A DNA stretch of 31,722 nt. Source: JARKQH01 sp964631605 (GTDB lineage Bacteria; Verrucomicrobiota; Verrucomicrobiia; Limisphaerales; UBA8199). Shown piece after piece: positions 8,376-17,498 of this stretch. The DNA lies in assembly GCA_964631605.1 (NCBI GenBank), contig CAZVYG010000064.1:1-31722 (forward strand). The letters run 5' to 3'. Below the pieces are notes generated by a model that saw nothing but the letters and a program-made list of their open reading frames with translations, was not told the origin of the DNA and did not search any database. Numbering within the stretch: position 1 is the first letter of the stretch; the number at the start of each line of letters is the position of its first letter. Made by a program: the position numbers and the translations under genes.

Positions 8376-9455
8376 GTGAGGCGCCAAACGACATCCATTC
8401 CTTCTGCGTTGCTAGCCAGCCTCTGGCTCTGGGTATCGTTTGGCATCGTTGCGGGCGCCCCAGGCGCCCGCGCTGGCGAGCTGCCGGTGACGCGGTGGGA
8501 AGGCAGGACGATGGGCAGCCCTTATGTCATCCAGATTGCGGGCGCGACACTGGAGCCGAAACAGCTTGATGAATTACGGGGGGCGGTCGAGCGGACGTTG
8601 CTCGAGGTCAACCGCCAGATGTCGCATTATCAGCCGGACAGTGAACTCTCGCAGTTCAACCGCGCACCGGCCGGAACGCCTTTCAAGGTTTCGCCGGAGT
8701 TTGCGCGGGTGGTGCGTTTCACCCTGGATCTTTGCCGCCAGTCAGACGGCGCTCTGGACCCAACCCTGGCGCCAGTGATCAACCTTTGGGGGTTTGGGGA
8801 AAAAACTGCGGAACGGGCGGTTCCGTCGGCTGAAGCACTCGAGGCGGCACGCCGGCACACCGGTTGGCGGCATTTGCGAGTGACGGCCGAAGACGAATTG
8901 GTCAAGGATATTCCCGAACTCGCGATCAACCTCAGCGCGGTGGCCAAGGGTTTCGGAGTGGACCAGATCGTGCAAGTCCTGCAGCGGCGCGGGTTCACCA
9001 ACCTTTATGCCTCGATTGCGGGCGAGGTGAGAGTTTTGGGACACAACGCCCGGGGCACGAACTGGCAAATCGGCATCTCGGCGCCCGTTTCCAACTGGCG
9101 CGAGGACGGTCCGATGGCAGCGGTTGCCTCGTTGTCCAACCAGGCGATTTCAACTTCAGGGGATTACCAGAAGTTCTTTTTCGATGCTCAGGGGCGGCGG
9201 CTGTGTCATATCTTTGACCCGCGGACCGGCTGGCCGGTGCAGCACAATGTGGGTGGTGTCTCGGTGGTGGCGCCGGACAGCATGACCGCCGACGCGTTGT
9301 CCACCATTCTTTTCGTTCTGGGTGTCGAAGAGGGTTTGCGGTTTGTCGAGGGCAGGACCAACGCGGCGGCATTGTTCATCGTGCGCGAGGGGGACGGCCG
9401 CTTTCGAGAAATTCCCAGCTCCCGTTTTGCACAACTGACCGGCCACCGGCCCTGA
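8376..9455 (+). CDS. apbE: FAD:protein FMN transferase (ApbE)
   Basis: ApbE splits FAD and transfers FMN to a Thr/Ser of exported target proteins, using a divalent metal. The 359-residue product starts at GTG with a signal peptide at residues 1-34 (hydrophobic core SALLASLWLWVSFGIVAGAP). No lipobox cysteine is seen, so it is probably a soluble or anchored periplasmic protein. Family motifs in order are RWEGRTMGSPYVI, a nucleotide-contact region LSAVAKGFGVDQI, NWQIGISAPV, then ISTSGDYQKFF (about 258-268), HIFDPRTGWPV, and SMTADALST, whose Asp306 is the usual metal ligand. The usual Gly-Gly before the beta strand is here AGEVRVLG. Its likely substrate is the DUF2271 protein encoded just upstream. 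Confidence 0.93.
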   Translation: MRRQTTSIPSALLASLWLWVSFGIVAGAPGARAGELPVTRWEGRTMGSPYVIQIAGATLEPKQLDELRGAVERTLLEVNRQMSHYQPDSELSQFNRAPAGTPFKVSPEFARVVRFTLDLCRQSDGALDPTLAPVINLWGFGEKTAERAVPSAEALEAARRHTGWRHLRVTAEDELVKDIPELAINLSAVAKGFGVDQIVQVLQRRGFTNLYASIAGEVRVLGHNARGTNWQIGISAPVSNWREDGPMAAVASLSNQAISTSGDYQKFFFDAQGRRLCHIFDPRTGWPVQHNVGGVSVVAPDSMTADALSTILFVLGVEEGLRFVEGRTNAAALFIVREGDGRFREIPSSRFAQLTGHRP

Positions 9456-9603
9456 TCGGGGGGGCGGGAGACGTCGGTCCCAGGCCCCAGCACTCCTGCC
9501 CATACCCGCAGGGACAAACCGGCAATCGCCGGAGGATAGCCGCTTGGGCTTGCGCCGCTCCCGTTACAGGCCCGGCACGAGGGGGGGCTCCAAGCGACAG
9601 CGG
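9456..9603. other. Convergent intergenic gap
   Basis: This 148-bp gap lies between the stops of apbE (plus) and the LysM-amidase gene (minus). It contains the short hairpin CCGGC-AATC-GCCGG (9519-9532) but no T-run, so no intrinsic terminator can be supported. I see no gene in it. Confidence 0.5.
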
Positions 9604-10395
9604 TCATTGGGCCTTTGCCTTCGCGAGGCTGCGGAGAAAGGATTCCATGGGAAAGCGTTTGCCTGGGCAACGCGTCGGGGTGGTGTTGATTTGTTGGTGC
9701 GTGACGACCGCCGGGTCCGGCAGGCCGCAACGTCTCTGGAGAGCAGCCACCAATGCCGTGAGGCTCTGCATTTGGCGGGGCGTGGGAACTTCGCGGTCGA
9801 AATTGCCAACCAGGCAGATGCCCAGCGAGGTGCGATTCTGGGCGGCACTGGCAAGATGACCCCCATCGAGCTGCTTTTTCCACCGATTGCCAACGTAGAT
9901 TTCTCCATCCTTCATACCGCGGCCGTTGCCGATGACGAAATGATAGGCGAGGCCGTTTTCCATGTGGCGCTGCTGGAGATGGTACTGGTTCATGGCCTTG
10001 ATGGTGGCCTCGGTGGTGGCGCTATGGTGCAGGACGATCCGCTGCCACCGTCCCGGTTTCAGAGGGGCCGCGGCGATGGCCTTGCGGACACTGGAGGGAA
10101 GGGCGGCGTGCGCAGCGGAGAGAACCGTCTCCCGAGAGGGTATGGCGAGCTTCTGGCCGATCCAGAGCCCGGCCGTGGTTTTCAGGCCGTTGCGCTCGGC
10201 GAGGTCGGCCACGCTGACACCGTATTCTCGGGCGAGACCATACAGGCTTTCGCCCGGCTGGACGCGGTGCCAGCGTTCCGCTGCGGACAGGGAGGGCAAG
10301 GCGGCGATGAGCAGGACCAGAACCCAAAGGTTTGGGAATTGCCGGATCACTCCAGGAATCGTCGGCGCCGTCGGTCTGGGGAGGGAGCCTGACAT
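9604..10395 (-). CDS. LysM plus N-acetylmuramoyl-L-alanine amidase (Amidase_2/PGRP fold)
   Basis: This is a 263-residue exported peptidoglycan hydrolase that would cleave the MurNAc-L-Ala bond. After a signal segment (QFPNLWVLVLLIAALPSLSAA, about 19-39), residues 42-86 form one LysM domain (WHRVQPGESLYGLAREYGV ... GLWIGQKLAIP) that binds glycan strands. Residues 116-250 are a zinc amidase of the T7-lysozyme/PGRP type. Likely zinc ligands are His in VLHHS (123/124), His233 in VVTHQQ and Cys243 in TRCPGKRF; AYHFVIGNGRG and GGHLASAAQNRTSLGICLVG are typical. ATG 10395 sits one base after the stop of the AsmA-like gene, so it is the last gene of the envelope operon. The frame is open further upstream, but that part overlaps the AsmA gene. 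Confidence 0.9.
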   Translation of the reverse strand: MSGSLPRPTAPTIPGVIRQFPNLWVLVLLIAALPSLSAAERWHRVQPGESLYGLAREYGVSVADLAERNGLKTTAGLWIGQKLAIPSRETVLSAAHAALPSSVRKAIAAAPLKPGRWQRIVLHHSATTEATIKAMNQYHLQQRHMENGLAYHFVIGNGRGMKDGEIYVGNRWKKQLDGGHLASAAQNRTSLGICLVGNFDREVPTPRQMQSLTALVAALQRRCGLPDPAVVTHQQINTTPTRCPGKRFPMESFLRSLAKAKAQ

Positions 10396-10396
10396 G

Positions 10397-13300
10397 TCAG
10401 GGGTTGGGCGGCGTGCCGTTTGATGGCGTTCGCGAATTGTCCTGGAACCAGCCCTTGATGGTCCGGAACGGGCGAAGCGGCATGAGCATGAGCCTGGGCA
10501 GAAGGTAAACCGGCTCGGTCGTCGGTTCTCCAAGCCTGCCAAACACGCGAAACTCAAAAAGCTTGGTGACAGGCCAGAAAACGGTGCTGACCAGCGGACC
10601 GACCACCCAGAGGTCGCGCAGCGGCTCGGCTTCCACCCGGGCTTCGACCTGCTGCGCGAGGTCCACCGTGCCGCGGTACCGCAGGCGCAGGGCCGGGGAG
10701 CGGATTTCGAGATTGTCGGTGCGGATGACGCCGTTGGTAATCACGAAGGTGCAGGTCCCTTCCGAGGCGCGGCTGTTGCCCAAGCCGGGGGAGATGCTGT
10801 TCAACACGGGGGTGAGGATGCCGAAGATGGGAATGTCCCAAATCAGGCCGTTGGTCAGGGCCAGATTGCCGTAGCCATTTACGGAGCGCCAAGTCTCGGT
10901 GTGGCCGTCGGTAACCGTCAAGGTGCCGCTGAGGCGGCCTTCGAGATGATTGGTCTCGCTGGAAAGGTCGGCCATCAGTCTTTCGAGCAAGGCGTTGGTG
11001 ACCGCCACCACGAATTGAAAGCGCGCGGGCTCTCCCGGACTGAAATCGAAGTTGGCGAAGCCAGCCGCCGCGCCGTCGTAGAATTGGGTTTGGACGTCGG
11101 TGAGATGAACCTGGCGGTTGGTCCAATGGACCGACCCGGCGAGACGGGCGACGTTGAAGTGCCACCAATGGAAATCCTCGCCCGTAATGTCAAACCGCAA
11201 GTCAGCGCCCTCTTCGCCGTGCATGGGGATGACGCCGTTGACGCGCGCGGTGGGGGGGGCGCGGAACTGGTAGGGCTCGATCGCGCGCGCCACCTGAGGC
11301 CCGATCGCGCGCGCGATGACCATCGGCTCGAAAGTGCTCAGCCCGTTGGTGAGGAACACGCGTTGGAGTTTGAAATCCGCTCTGAGGCTGTCGGCCCGGG
11401 CGGTTTGCGACCCCCGCTCGACGACGGGCTGAATCAACTCCAGCACCCCGTTGGTGAACTGAACAGCGGTCTCGAGACGGCTGGCCGACTGGCCGCGAAA
11501 ACTGAAGTTGGTCAGCCACACCTTCCCGCGAAATCCGGTTTGCTCGGGCGCGTGGGCGCGGCCCCAAATCTCGGCGGTGATCCAGGGCGGCTGGCTCAGC
11601 TCGAGGAGGTCCAGGGCGCGTCTTTCGTTGTCCTTGAGCACCGGCGTCAGGGCCAGAGGGTCCAGCCTGCTGTGAATGCGCCAGTAGAAATCCCGGGTTT
11701 GGTCGTTCGCGCGATGTTCGGCCTCGAGCACCCCTTCGGGGCGGGTGATTTTCAGGTCCGGCAGGTGCCAGCAGCAATTGGAATAGGAGAAGTGGGATCG
11801 GGCCGCGGACACCAGCAGTCCGCGATACGAGGCTTCCTGGTCGAGAACGAACGCTCCGTTGAGCCGGACGGTAGGCTGGACTTCGGCGGCCCAGTCCGGC
11901 TGGCGATTGGTCCAGGCCGGAAGGACCAGAGCGATTTGGGCCTCCACGCGCGGGGCCTCGCGCCAGGTGAACTGGCCCAGCCAGCGGGCCGCCGCTTGCG
12001 GCAGGACCGGCGAGACGCGGTTGGGATCGAGGTCGGTCGTGACGCGCAGCTCCAGATTCCGCGAAGCCACGTCCAACCGGCCGCCCGCCTGTAATCCCGC
12101 GCCGTAAGCCTCGAGGTTGAGGTTTGAAACAACCAGGGACGGCGCCTGCCAATGGCCGGCGAGATCAAGCCGATGGGCTGCAAGGTCCTGGACCTGGAGG
12201 TTCTCGGCGTGGCCGCGCCAGGATAATTGGTAAGGCTGCAGGTTGGTCCACCACGCCCAGGCCGGGTCCGGGGCGGTCGGCGGGGCCTGCGGGTCGCGCT
12301 GGAAATCGGCGAGCAAGGAAACTGCGCCTGCGCTGGCCCAACGGGTGGACAACTGCTCGATTTGAAAAGTGGCCGTGCCGGAGAGAGGCACGGGATGGGT
12401 CAGCGCATGCACCCACTCGGCCGTGAGGCACGGTTTGGCCCCGGCCGCCCAGGGCGTGCGCGCATTCGCAGCGGTCAGGGAGAGGCTTCCGCGCACCCGA
12501 TTCGTTTCGGTTTCCGCGGCTTTCAAGCCGATAAGGAGATGCAGGTTGGTGGCCGCCCCCCACCGCGTTTCGGCGGCGGCCGCGTCGAGTCTAAACTCGG
12601 CTTCGCTCGACTGGTTGGTGGCGGGCAGCAGCAGGGCGGCGATTCGGCCCTGGAGGAAAGAGCCCCAGGGGGTTTCGGCTCCGTCAGCCCGCAGGGAAAG
12701 CCGGAGTAGAAAACTGCGCAAATCGCGGGCATCGCCGCGCAGGTCGAGTTTTAGCTCGGGGGTGCCTCGGAACCGGATGGCGTCCCGAGTATCGGCCAGG
12801 CGCCGCAACCATTCATCGCCGCTACCCGGCAAGGAAGATTCCGAGGCGCGAAACACCGGCCACTCGGGAATGGCGGAGGCGTTGGTGATCATTCCGGCGA
12901 GCTGGAGGTTTGCGCCGGAGAAGGCAGCCGTCAGGGAGTCGAGCTCCCAAAGATCTCCGGGCAAGAGACGCAGTTCGGTGTGCAGTTTTTCGACCACGAG
13001 TTCGCGGGGCGGGCCGTTGGTATCGGGGATGGGCCAGACGAGGCGGCCATTGCGCAGCCGCAGTCCCGTGATTTGCAATTGGAACCGCGCCAAGGCGGAG
13101 CGATCCAGTTGGACCTGAACTTCCTGGGCGTTGAGGCGGGGTCCCCGAGCCGAATCCAATCCGCCGAATCGGACTTGTTCGGCCACAATTCCCTCGATCC
13201 AGCGCCAACGCAAGCGCGAGAATTGAAGGTCAATGCCGCGGGCCTGCAGTTTCGCCAAAAGGGGATTCTTAATGAAGGAGGGCAGGCCGACCTGGTTGAG

Positions 13301-13426
13301 GTAGATCAGACCGCCGAGCAGCGCGAGGATCAGCAACCAGAGGGCCATTCGGAAGCGGCGGAAGTAGAGGCGGCAAAGACGCCACAACCGCGATTTGTGA
13401 GGGGTGCGCTTCAACGGACTCTTCAA
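10397..13426 (-). CDS. Large AsmA-like envelope protein
   Basis: This 1009-residue protein has one N-terminal membrane anchor (MALWLLILALLGGLIYL, about 27-43, after a strongly basic stretch) and a long periplasmic body rich in beta strands. The layout matches AsmA/YhdP/TamB-type proteins: repeated segments with alternating hydrophobic residues (for example LRNGRLVWPI, LHTELRLLPG, VHLTDVQTQFYDG, AAGFANFDF). It ends with the AsmA-like C-terminal part GILTPVLNSISPGLGNSRAS, TFVITNGVIRTDNLEI and LRLRYRGTVDL. Relatives form hydrophobic grooves and are linked to phospholipid transport to the outer membrane. The start is TTG with GGAG 8 nt upstream; no ATG is available before residue 27. It lies 31 bp after the DUF4340 gene and is nearly fused to the amidase gene. 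Confidence 0.75.
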   Translation of the reverse strand: MKSPLKRTPHKSRLWRLCRLYFRRFRMALWLLILALLGGLIYLNQVGLPSFIKNPLLAKLQARGIDLQFSRLRWRWIEGIVAEQVRFGGLDSARGPRLNAQEVQVQLDRSALARFQLQITGLRLRNGRLVWPIPDTNGPPRELVVEKLHTELRLLPGDLWELDSLTAAFSGANLQLAGMITNASAIPEWPVFRASESSLPGSGDEWLRRLADTRDAIRFRGTPELKLDLRGDARDLRSFLLRLSLRADGAETPWGSFLQGRIAALLLPATNQSSEAEFRLDAAAAETRWGAATNLHLLIGLKAAETETNRVRGSLSLTAANARTPWAAGAKPCLTAEWVHALTHPVPLSGTATFQIEQLSTRWASAGAVSLLADFQRDPQAPPTAPDPAWAWWTNLQPYQLSWRGHAENLQVQDLAAHRLDLAGHWQAPSLVVSNLNLEAYGAGLQAGGRLDVASRNLELRVTTDLDPNRVSPVLPQAAARWLGQFTWREAPRVEAQIALVLPAWTNRQPDWAAEVQPTVRLNGAFVLDQEASYRGLLVSAARSHFSYSNCCWHLPDLKITRPEGVLEAEHRANDQTRDFYWRIHSRLDPLALTPVLKDNERRALDLLELSQPPWITAEIWGRAHAPEQTGFRGKVWLTNFSFRGQSASRLETAVQFTNGVLELIQPVVERGSQTARADSLRADFKLQRVFLTNGLSTFEPMVIARAIGPQVARAIEPYQFRAPPTARVNGVIPMHGEEGADLRFDITGEDFHWWHFNVARLAGSVHWTNRQVHLTDVQTQFYDGAAAGFANFDFSPGEPARFQFVVAVTNALLERLMADLSSETNHLEGRLSGTLTVTDGHTETWRSVNGYGNLALTNGLIWDIPIFGILTPVLNSISPGLGNSRASEGTCTFVITNGVIRTDNLEIRSPALRLRYRGTVDLAQQVEARVEAEPLRDLWVVGPLVSTVFWPVTKLFEFRVFGRLGEPTTEPVYLLPRLMLMPLRPFRTIKGWFQDNSRTPSNGTPPNP

Positions 13427-13434
13427 GCAGGGAA

Positions 13435-13438
13435 CTCC
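13435..13438 (-). promoter_or_regulatory. Ribosome-binding site for a TTG start
   Basis: GGAG on the minus strand lies 8 nt before TTG 13426-13424 and supports this non-ATG start for the AsmA-like gene. A second in-frame TTG lies four codons later and is less well spaced. Confidence 0.5.
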
Positions 13439-13457
13439 AGAGCAGCGGCCTTGGGCA

Positions 13458-15272
13458 TCAAACGCCGGGTGGCACCGACAGGTAGGAGAGGATGTCGCGG
13501 TAAAGCAGCCACGGGAACTCGCAGATCCACAACTGCCCGTCGAGCATGACCGCGGCGTATTGGTACTGTGAGGGGGCTACCCCGCCAAATTGGATTGTGG
13601 CGGTTCCGCCGGTTTTGAGCTCGAGGGTGATCTGATGGCTGTTAGTGGTGAATCCATAGCGCGTGAGATGCTCCTGGCCGCACGCCACCCATACCGCCGC
13701 CGAGGCGCGGGCCAGGGCGCGGACGGTCTCCTCAACGGCGAGGTCATTGATAATCCCCTGGGAACCGGGGGCAAGCGACCAGTCGTGCGGTCCGCGGCGG
13801 AGGATTTTGCGGGTGCGGCCCTCCTGGCGAATGACGATGCCGGCAACGTTGGTCGCCGGGAAATCCCAGAAGCGGCGCTCTCGCAACTGCCAGGGCGCGG
13901 CGGGGAGGCGGAGAAACTCGTTGGCAGTGATGGCGTAAACAAAGCTCTCATCCGTGCGGCGGACATAGACTCGATCGTCCTGGTTGGTGGAGACCCCAAA
14001 ATGCAGGTCGGCGAGCACGACATTGGTTTTCAGCCCCGCGGCATTGGTGATCGAGGACTTCAGCACGAACTGACGGAGAGGCGTCGCCAGGCCGTAGGCC
14101 GGCAGGTCCGGTTCGGTGACCACGTCCTTGACGAACTGGGCAATCTGCAGCCCGCTCAAGGTCGTCAGCAACTCGCGCACCAAGTCGCTGTCGGCACGGA
14201 AGCCGGCCGGCAGGACCCGCCACTGGTCGCCTTCCTGACGTTCAAGAGTGAACAAGGTCTCGCCTCGCACCTCGACGGCGTCCACCGGTTCAGTCAAGGC
14301 CACCAGATGAGGATCGCGGAACTCGTTGAAGCTGGCTCGCCACCCCGTGAGCGGGTCGGTCAGGACAGTGAAGATGGTGGGGGCGCCCAGGCGCCGCGCA
14401 AAAACCAGGTTCGGCTGGTTGGTGGGACTGGTCCCAAACTGCAAGGCTGCCACCAGGTTGGTTCCCTGCCGGAACACGATCTGAAGCGGCGGGGACTGCA
14501 GGCCGTAAGCCTCCAAATCGGCGGCGGGGTCATCCGACACAAACGACTGCACCTGCAAGGCCTGGAGAACTTCAACCGACTCGCGGATTCGGGCCTGGTG
14601 GGCGCGCGCGGGGAAGGGGCGGACCATTCGCCACAGGCTGGTTGCGGCATCCAGTTCCAGCTCGAAGACTTTGCCGGCATTAGTGACGGTGATCAGATTG
14701 TAGGCGCCGGGCTTGAGGCTCAGTATGGAAGTGTCGCGCCACTCCTGGGCCGTGCGCGGAAGGAGATTCAGCAATTCGGCATCCACGACAAACGCGCCCT
14801 CCTGGCCGACAATCTGGACGAAAACCTGGTCCCCGGGGGCGGTTCGGGCGCCGATGAGGAGCTGGACGCGATAATCCGGCTGGCTGACAATCAGGGAGGC
14901 GGCTTGGAGAGAGGTCAGGCCGAATTCCGCTTCGGCGGTGGGCCGGGCGCGGATTTCGGCAGCGGTGATGGTGGTCGCGGGGGTGAGTTGCTCGAGGTGG
15001 GAAAGCAATTGGGCGACTTTAATGGCCTGCGCGGGATAATGGACCGGCTCGGTCAGTTGCCAGCCGCTCTCGACCCGTTGGGCGTGAATCTCCAATTGGT
15101 TGGTGCCCGGGGGGCGGACCTGGAGGCTCGAGACGCTCTGCGCCTGCAACCGCGGGAGCAATCGGGGGGCGCCAGCCTGCAGGCGGGGATGGGCGTAGCG
15201 ATGATTGATGACGATGAACGCCAGCAAGCTGGCGGCGACGATCAACCAGATCCAGGTGGCGCGGGCGTTCAT
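13458..15272 (-). CDS. DUF4340 domain protein
   Basis: This 604-residue protein begins MNARATWIWLIVAASLLAFI, a membrane helix that anchors a long periplasmic part. The body shows DUF4340 features in at least two tandem units: RLQAQSVSSLQVRPPGTNQLEIHAQ, then repeated blocks such as LEAYGLQSPPLQIVF and LPAYGLATPLRQFVLKS, followed by strands like LHFGVSTNQDDRVYVRR, and VRRTDESFVYAI. DUF4340 genes are commonly found directly after GldG-like ABC auxiliary genes; the biochemical role is unknown. Its ATG shares four bases (ATGA) with the stop of the GldG-like gene, indicating translational coupling. The longer frame upstream overlaps that gene and is not used here. Confidence 0.85.
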   Translation of the reverse strand: MNARATWIWLIVAASLLAFIVINHRYAHPRLQAGAPRLLPRLQAQSVSSLQVRPPGTNQLEIHAQRVESGWQLTEPVHYPAQAIKVAQLLSHLEQLTPATTITAAEIRARPTAEAEFGLTSLQAASLIVSQPDYRVQLLIGARTAPGDQVFVQIVGQEGAFVVDAELLNLLPRTAQEWRDTSILSLKPGAYNLITVTNAGKVFELELDAATSLWRMVRPFPARAHQARIRESVEVLQALQVQSFVSDDPAADLEAYGLQSPPLQIVFRQGTNLVAALQFGTSPTNQPNLVFARRLGAPTIFTVLTDPLTGWRASFNEFRDPHLVALTEPVDAVEVRGETLFTLERQEGDQWRVLPAGFRADSDLVRELLTTLSGLQIAQFVKDVVTEPDLPAYGLATPLRQFVLKSSITNAAGLKTNVVLADLHFGVSTNQDDRVYVRRTDESFVYAITANEFLRLPAAPWQLRERRFWDFPATNVAGIVIRQEGRTRKILRRGPHDWSLAPGSQGIINDLAVEETVRALARASAAVWVACGQEHLTRYGFTTNSHQITLELKTGGTATIQFGGVAPSQYQYAAVMLDGQLWICEFPWLLYRDILSYLSVPPGV

Positions 15273-16744
15273 CGGCGGCGACGGAACCAGACCACGCAGC
15301 CGGCCAGCAGGACGGCGCCGGGCATCACCCCCAGCAGCAGCCATTGGGTGCGGGCCAGTTGTGAAGGAGTCATGGCCAGGCGATATTCAGTGATCGGCCG
15401 CGGACCGAGGCCCTCGAGCAGGTGAGGCCGATCCAGCAGCCAGTTGACGGCATAACCGGCGAAATCCCGGTTGGCGGCCGAGTCAATTTGGTGGTTGGCG
15501 AGGAAAATGGAATCCCCGACGACAACAATCCGGCTGGTGCCGCGTTCGGTGATCACGTTCTTGATGGCGCCTTTTTCGACGGCGACCGCCAAAGGATAAG
15601 ACTGCGGGGCCCGACCGGGCGCACCCGTTAGTTCCGATCTGGGCCCCGAGAAAGCGATTTCCTCGACCTGGGCGGAGTCGGCGGGGATGGCCGGCCCCTG
15701 CTTCTTGGCCACCATTCGCGGGAGGATGAGGTGCAGACTCATTTGGACCAGCGGTTCCACGATGGGATGCTTGCTGAACCGGCTCACAATCACGTCGGTG
15801 CCGGACATGGTGTGCTCGGCATCTTTGACGACGTTGGTGGCAACCTGGACGTTCCACTTGGCCAGCACGCGCTCAAGGCCGGTTTCCCCCTTGCTCAGGG
15901 ACAACACATTGAACAAGGCCAGCATGCGGCCGCCTTGTTCAAGATACTGGTCTATCTTTTCGAGCTCGAACTCGGGGATGGCCGTGGCCGGACCGGCGAC
16001 CACCAACAGGTTGCAGTCCATCGGCACCAGGTTGGTGCCCAGCAGCGAGAGCTTCTCCACCTGCACATAATTCTGCTGGAGCAGCGATGCGAACTTGAGA
16101 TAACCGACGCTCTTGTCGCCGCTGTCCACTTCATGCTCACCGTGGCCGCGGAGGAAATACGCTTTGAGGGGTTTGGGGTTGGTGATGGCGATGAGGGCCG
16201 AGGTGAAGGCCTTTTCTCCCTCGAAGGCGGTGGGCTTGCGCCGGTATTCGCGCTGCTCCGGGTTGGGCACCTGCTCAAGCACGTATTTGGTCAGCGCATT
16301 GCCATCCACGGACCGGACCCGGCCGCCGCAGTCAAAAACAATGACGTTGCGGGCCGTGGGGCCGGAGAGGAAGGGATAGGCAGTCTGGAGATCGCGGGCC
16401 GCCCCGGGGTCGCGGAGGTAATCCACCACGCGAAGGGAAAGTTTGGAGTTGAGCAACTTGTACTCGTTGAGCAGGTCCATGACGCTGCTGAACAAGGGCT
16501 CATCCTTGTCGTAGTAAACGGTGATTTTGACTTCGTTGGTGATGGACTCGACGAAATGGACGGTTTGCGGCGAGAGGGGGTTGCGGGGGTGGCTGCTGGC
16601 GTTGAGGCGCACGAAATAGGTCTGGCTGATGTAGTTGACCATCACGACCACCGTCAGAACCAGGAAGATGACCAGGCCCACGTGGAACCCAATTCCCCAC
16701 TTGCGGTAGGGCGAAAAGCTGGGCTTGGGTTTGGAGTCCGGCAT
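15269..16744 (-). CDS. GldG-like ABC transporter auxiliary protein
   Basis: This 491-residue protein belongs to the ABC_transp_aux/GldG family (PF09822), known from the gliding-linked GldAFG transporter of Bacteroidetes but widespread in non-gliding bacteria. An N-terminal helix (FHVGLVIFLVLTVVVMVNYI, about 18-37) is followed by a periplasmic region with TVHFVESITNEVKITVYYDK, AYFLRGHGEHEVDSGDKSVG (the glycoside-binding-like GHGE segment) and DCNLLVVAGPATAIPEFELE. A second helix near the C-terminus (LLLGVMPGAVLLAGCVVWF) precedes RRRR. ATG 16744 lies one base after the permease stop codon. The substrate is unknown; the fold suggests handling a polysaccharide or envelope component. Confidence 0.88.
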   Translation of the reverse strand: MPDSKPKPSFSPYRKWGIGFHVGLVIFLVLTVVVMVNYISQTYFVRLNASSHPRNPLSPQTVHFVESITNEVKITVYYDKDEPLFSSVMDLLNEYKLLNSKLSLRVVDYLRDPGAARDLQTAYPFLSGPTARNVIVFDCGGRVRSVDGNALTKYVLEQVPNPEQREYRRKPTAFEGEKAFTSALIAITNPKPLKAYFLRGHGEHEVDSGDKSVGYLKFASLLQQNYVQVEKLSLLGTNLVPMDCNLLVVAGPATAIPEFELEKIDQYLEQGGRMLALFNVLSLSKGETGLERVLAKWNVQVATNVVKDAEHTMSGTDVIVSRFSKHPIVEPLVQMSLHLILPRMVAKKQGPAIPADSAQVEEIAFSGPRSELTGAPGRAPQSYPLAVAVEKGAIKNVITERGTSRIVVVGDSIFLANHQIDSAANRDFAGYAVNWLLDRPHLLEGLGPRPITEYRLAMTPSQLARTQWLLLGVMPGAVLLAGCVVWFRRRR

Positions 16745-16745
16745 A

Positions 16746-17498
16746 CTATTTCCAGCGGCGGCTCTCGACAATGCGGAGGGTGAGGAACAGAAAGAACAAC
16801 GTGGCGCTGAGGTAAAGCACCACGGCCCGGGTGTCAATGACACCTCGTGCGAAGTCGTGCATTTGCTCGAAAAAGGCCAGGGCGGCGAGCACCTGGGTTT
16901 GCCAGCTTGGGCGGAGCGGCAGTTGGCTGGAAAGAACACCGAGCAGGAAGAGGCTGGCGCCAAACACCAGGCTGATCATGGCGGCGGTCACCTGGCTGCG
17001 GGTCATGGCCGAGGCGCAACAGCCCAGCGACAGAAACAGGCAGCCCAGCAGGGCGATGCCCAGAAAGGTGCTCCCCACCGCGCCAAGGTCAAAGGCCGAG
17101 GGATCATTGGTGTAATGGCGGACAATGAGCAGGCAGCCCAGCAGCGGCAGCCACATCAAGAGGTAAAAGACCAGGGCGGCGGTGAACTTGGCCAGCACCA
17201 CCTCCAGATCGCTCACGGGCGCCGTCATCAGGGTCTCGAAGGTGCCCGAGAATTTCTCGAGGGCAAAGAGCCGCATGGTGATGACGGGGGTGGACAGCAG
17301 GAGGATCAGCCAGAAGAAGGGGGTGATGTAGAACAGTTCGGTGACTGGCATCAGGGTGGGTTCAAGCTGGAGCTTCTCGAGCAGCACCACGAAACTCAGG
17401 CCCATGAGGAACAGCGCGGCGGCAATGATGATGTAGCCGGTCATCGAGAGGAAATAACCGGCCAGCTCGCGGCGCGTGAGGGTCAGGTAAGCCTGCAT
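16746..17498 (-). CDS. ABC-2 type transporter permease (GldF-like)
   Basis: This 250-residue inner-membrane permease has six hydrophobic segments. It opens with MQAYLTLTRRELAGYFLSMT and the first helix IIIAAALFLMGLSFVV. A cytoplasmic coupling stretch TMRLFALEKFSGTFETLMTA is typical of ABC-2 permeases of the GldF/NosY type. Later helices include FYLLMWLPLLGCLLIV and FLGIALLGCLFLSLGC. It pairs with the ATPase encoded just upstream: their stop and start share one base (TGATG). Together with the GldG-like protein it should form one transporter. No substrate motif is visible. Confidence 0.9.
   Translation of the reverse strand: MQAYLTLTRRELAGYFLSMTGYIIIAAALFLMGLSFVVLLEKLQLEPTLMPVTELFYITPFFWLILLLSTPVITMRLFALEKFSGTFETLMTAPVSDLEVVLAKFTAALVFYLLMWLPLLGCLLIVRHYTNDPSAFDLGAVGSTFLGIALLGCLFLSLGCCASAMTRSQVTAAMISLVFGASLFLLGVLSSQLPLRPSWQTQVLAALAFFEQMHDFARGVIDTRAVVLYLSATLFFLFLTLRIVESRRWK

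Noticed and set aside
9519..9532. Hairpin CCGGC-AATC-GCCGG as a terminator between apbE and the amidase gene
   Set aside because: The stem is only 5 bp and no T-run follows on either strand.
13590..15425. 611-codon plus-strand open frame opposite the DUF4340 gene
   Set aside because: Long, but antisense to a gene fixed by start/stop overlap with its neighbours. It is rich in Gly, Asp and Arg with no recognisable domain.
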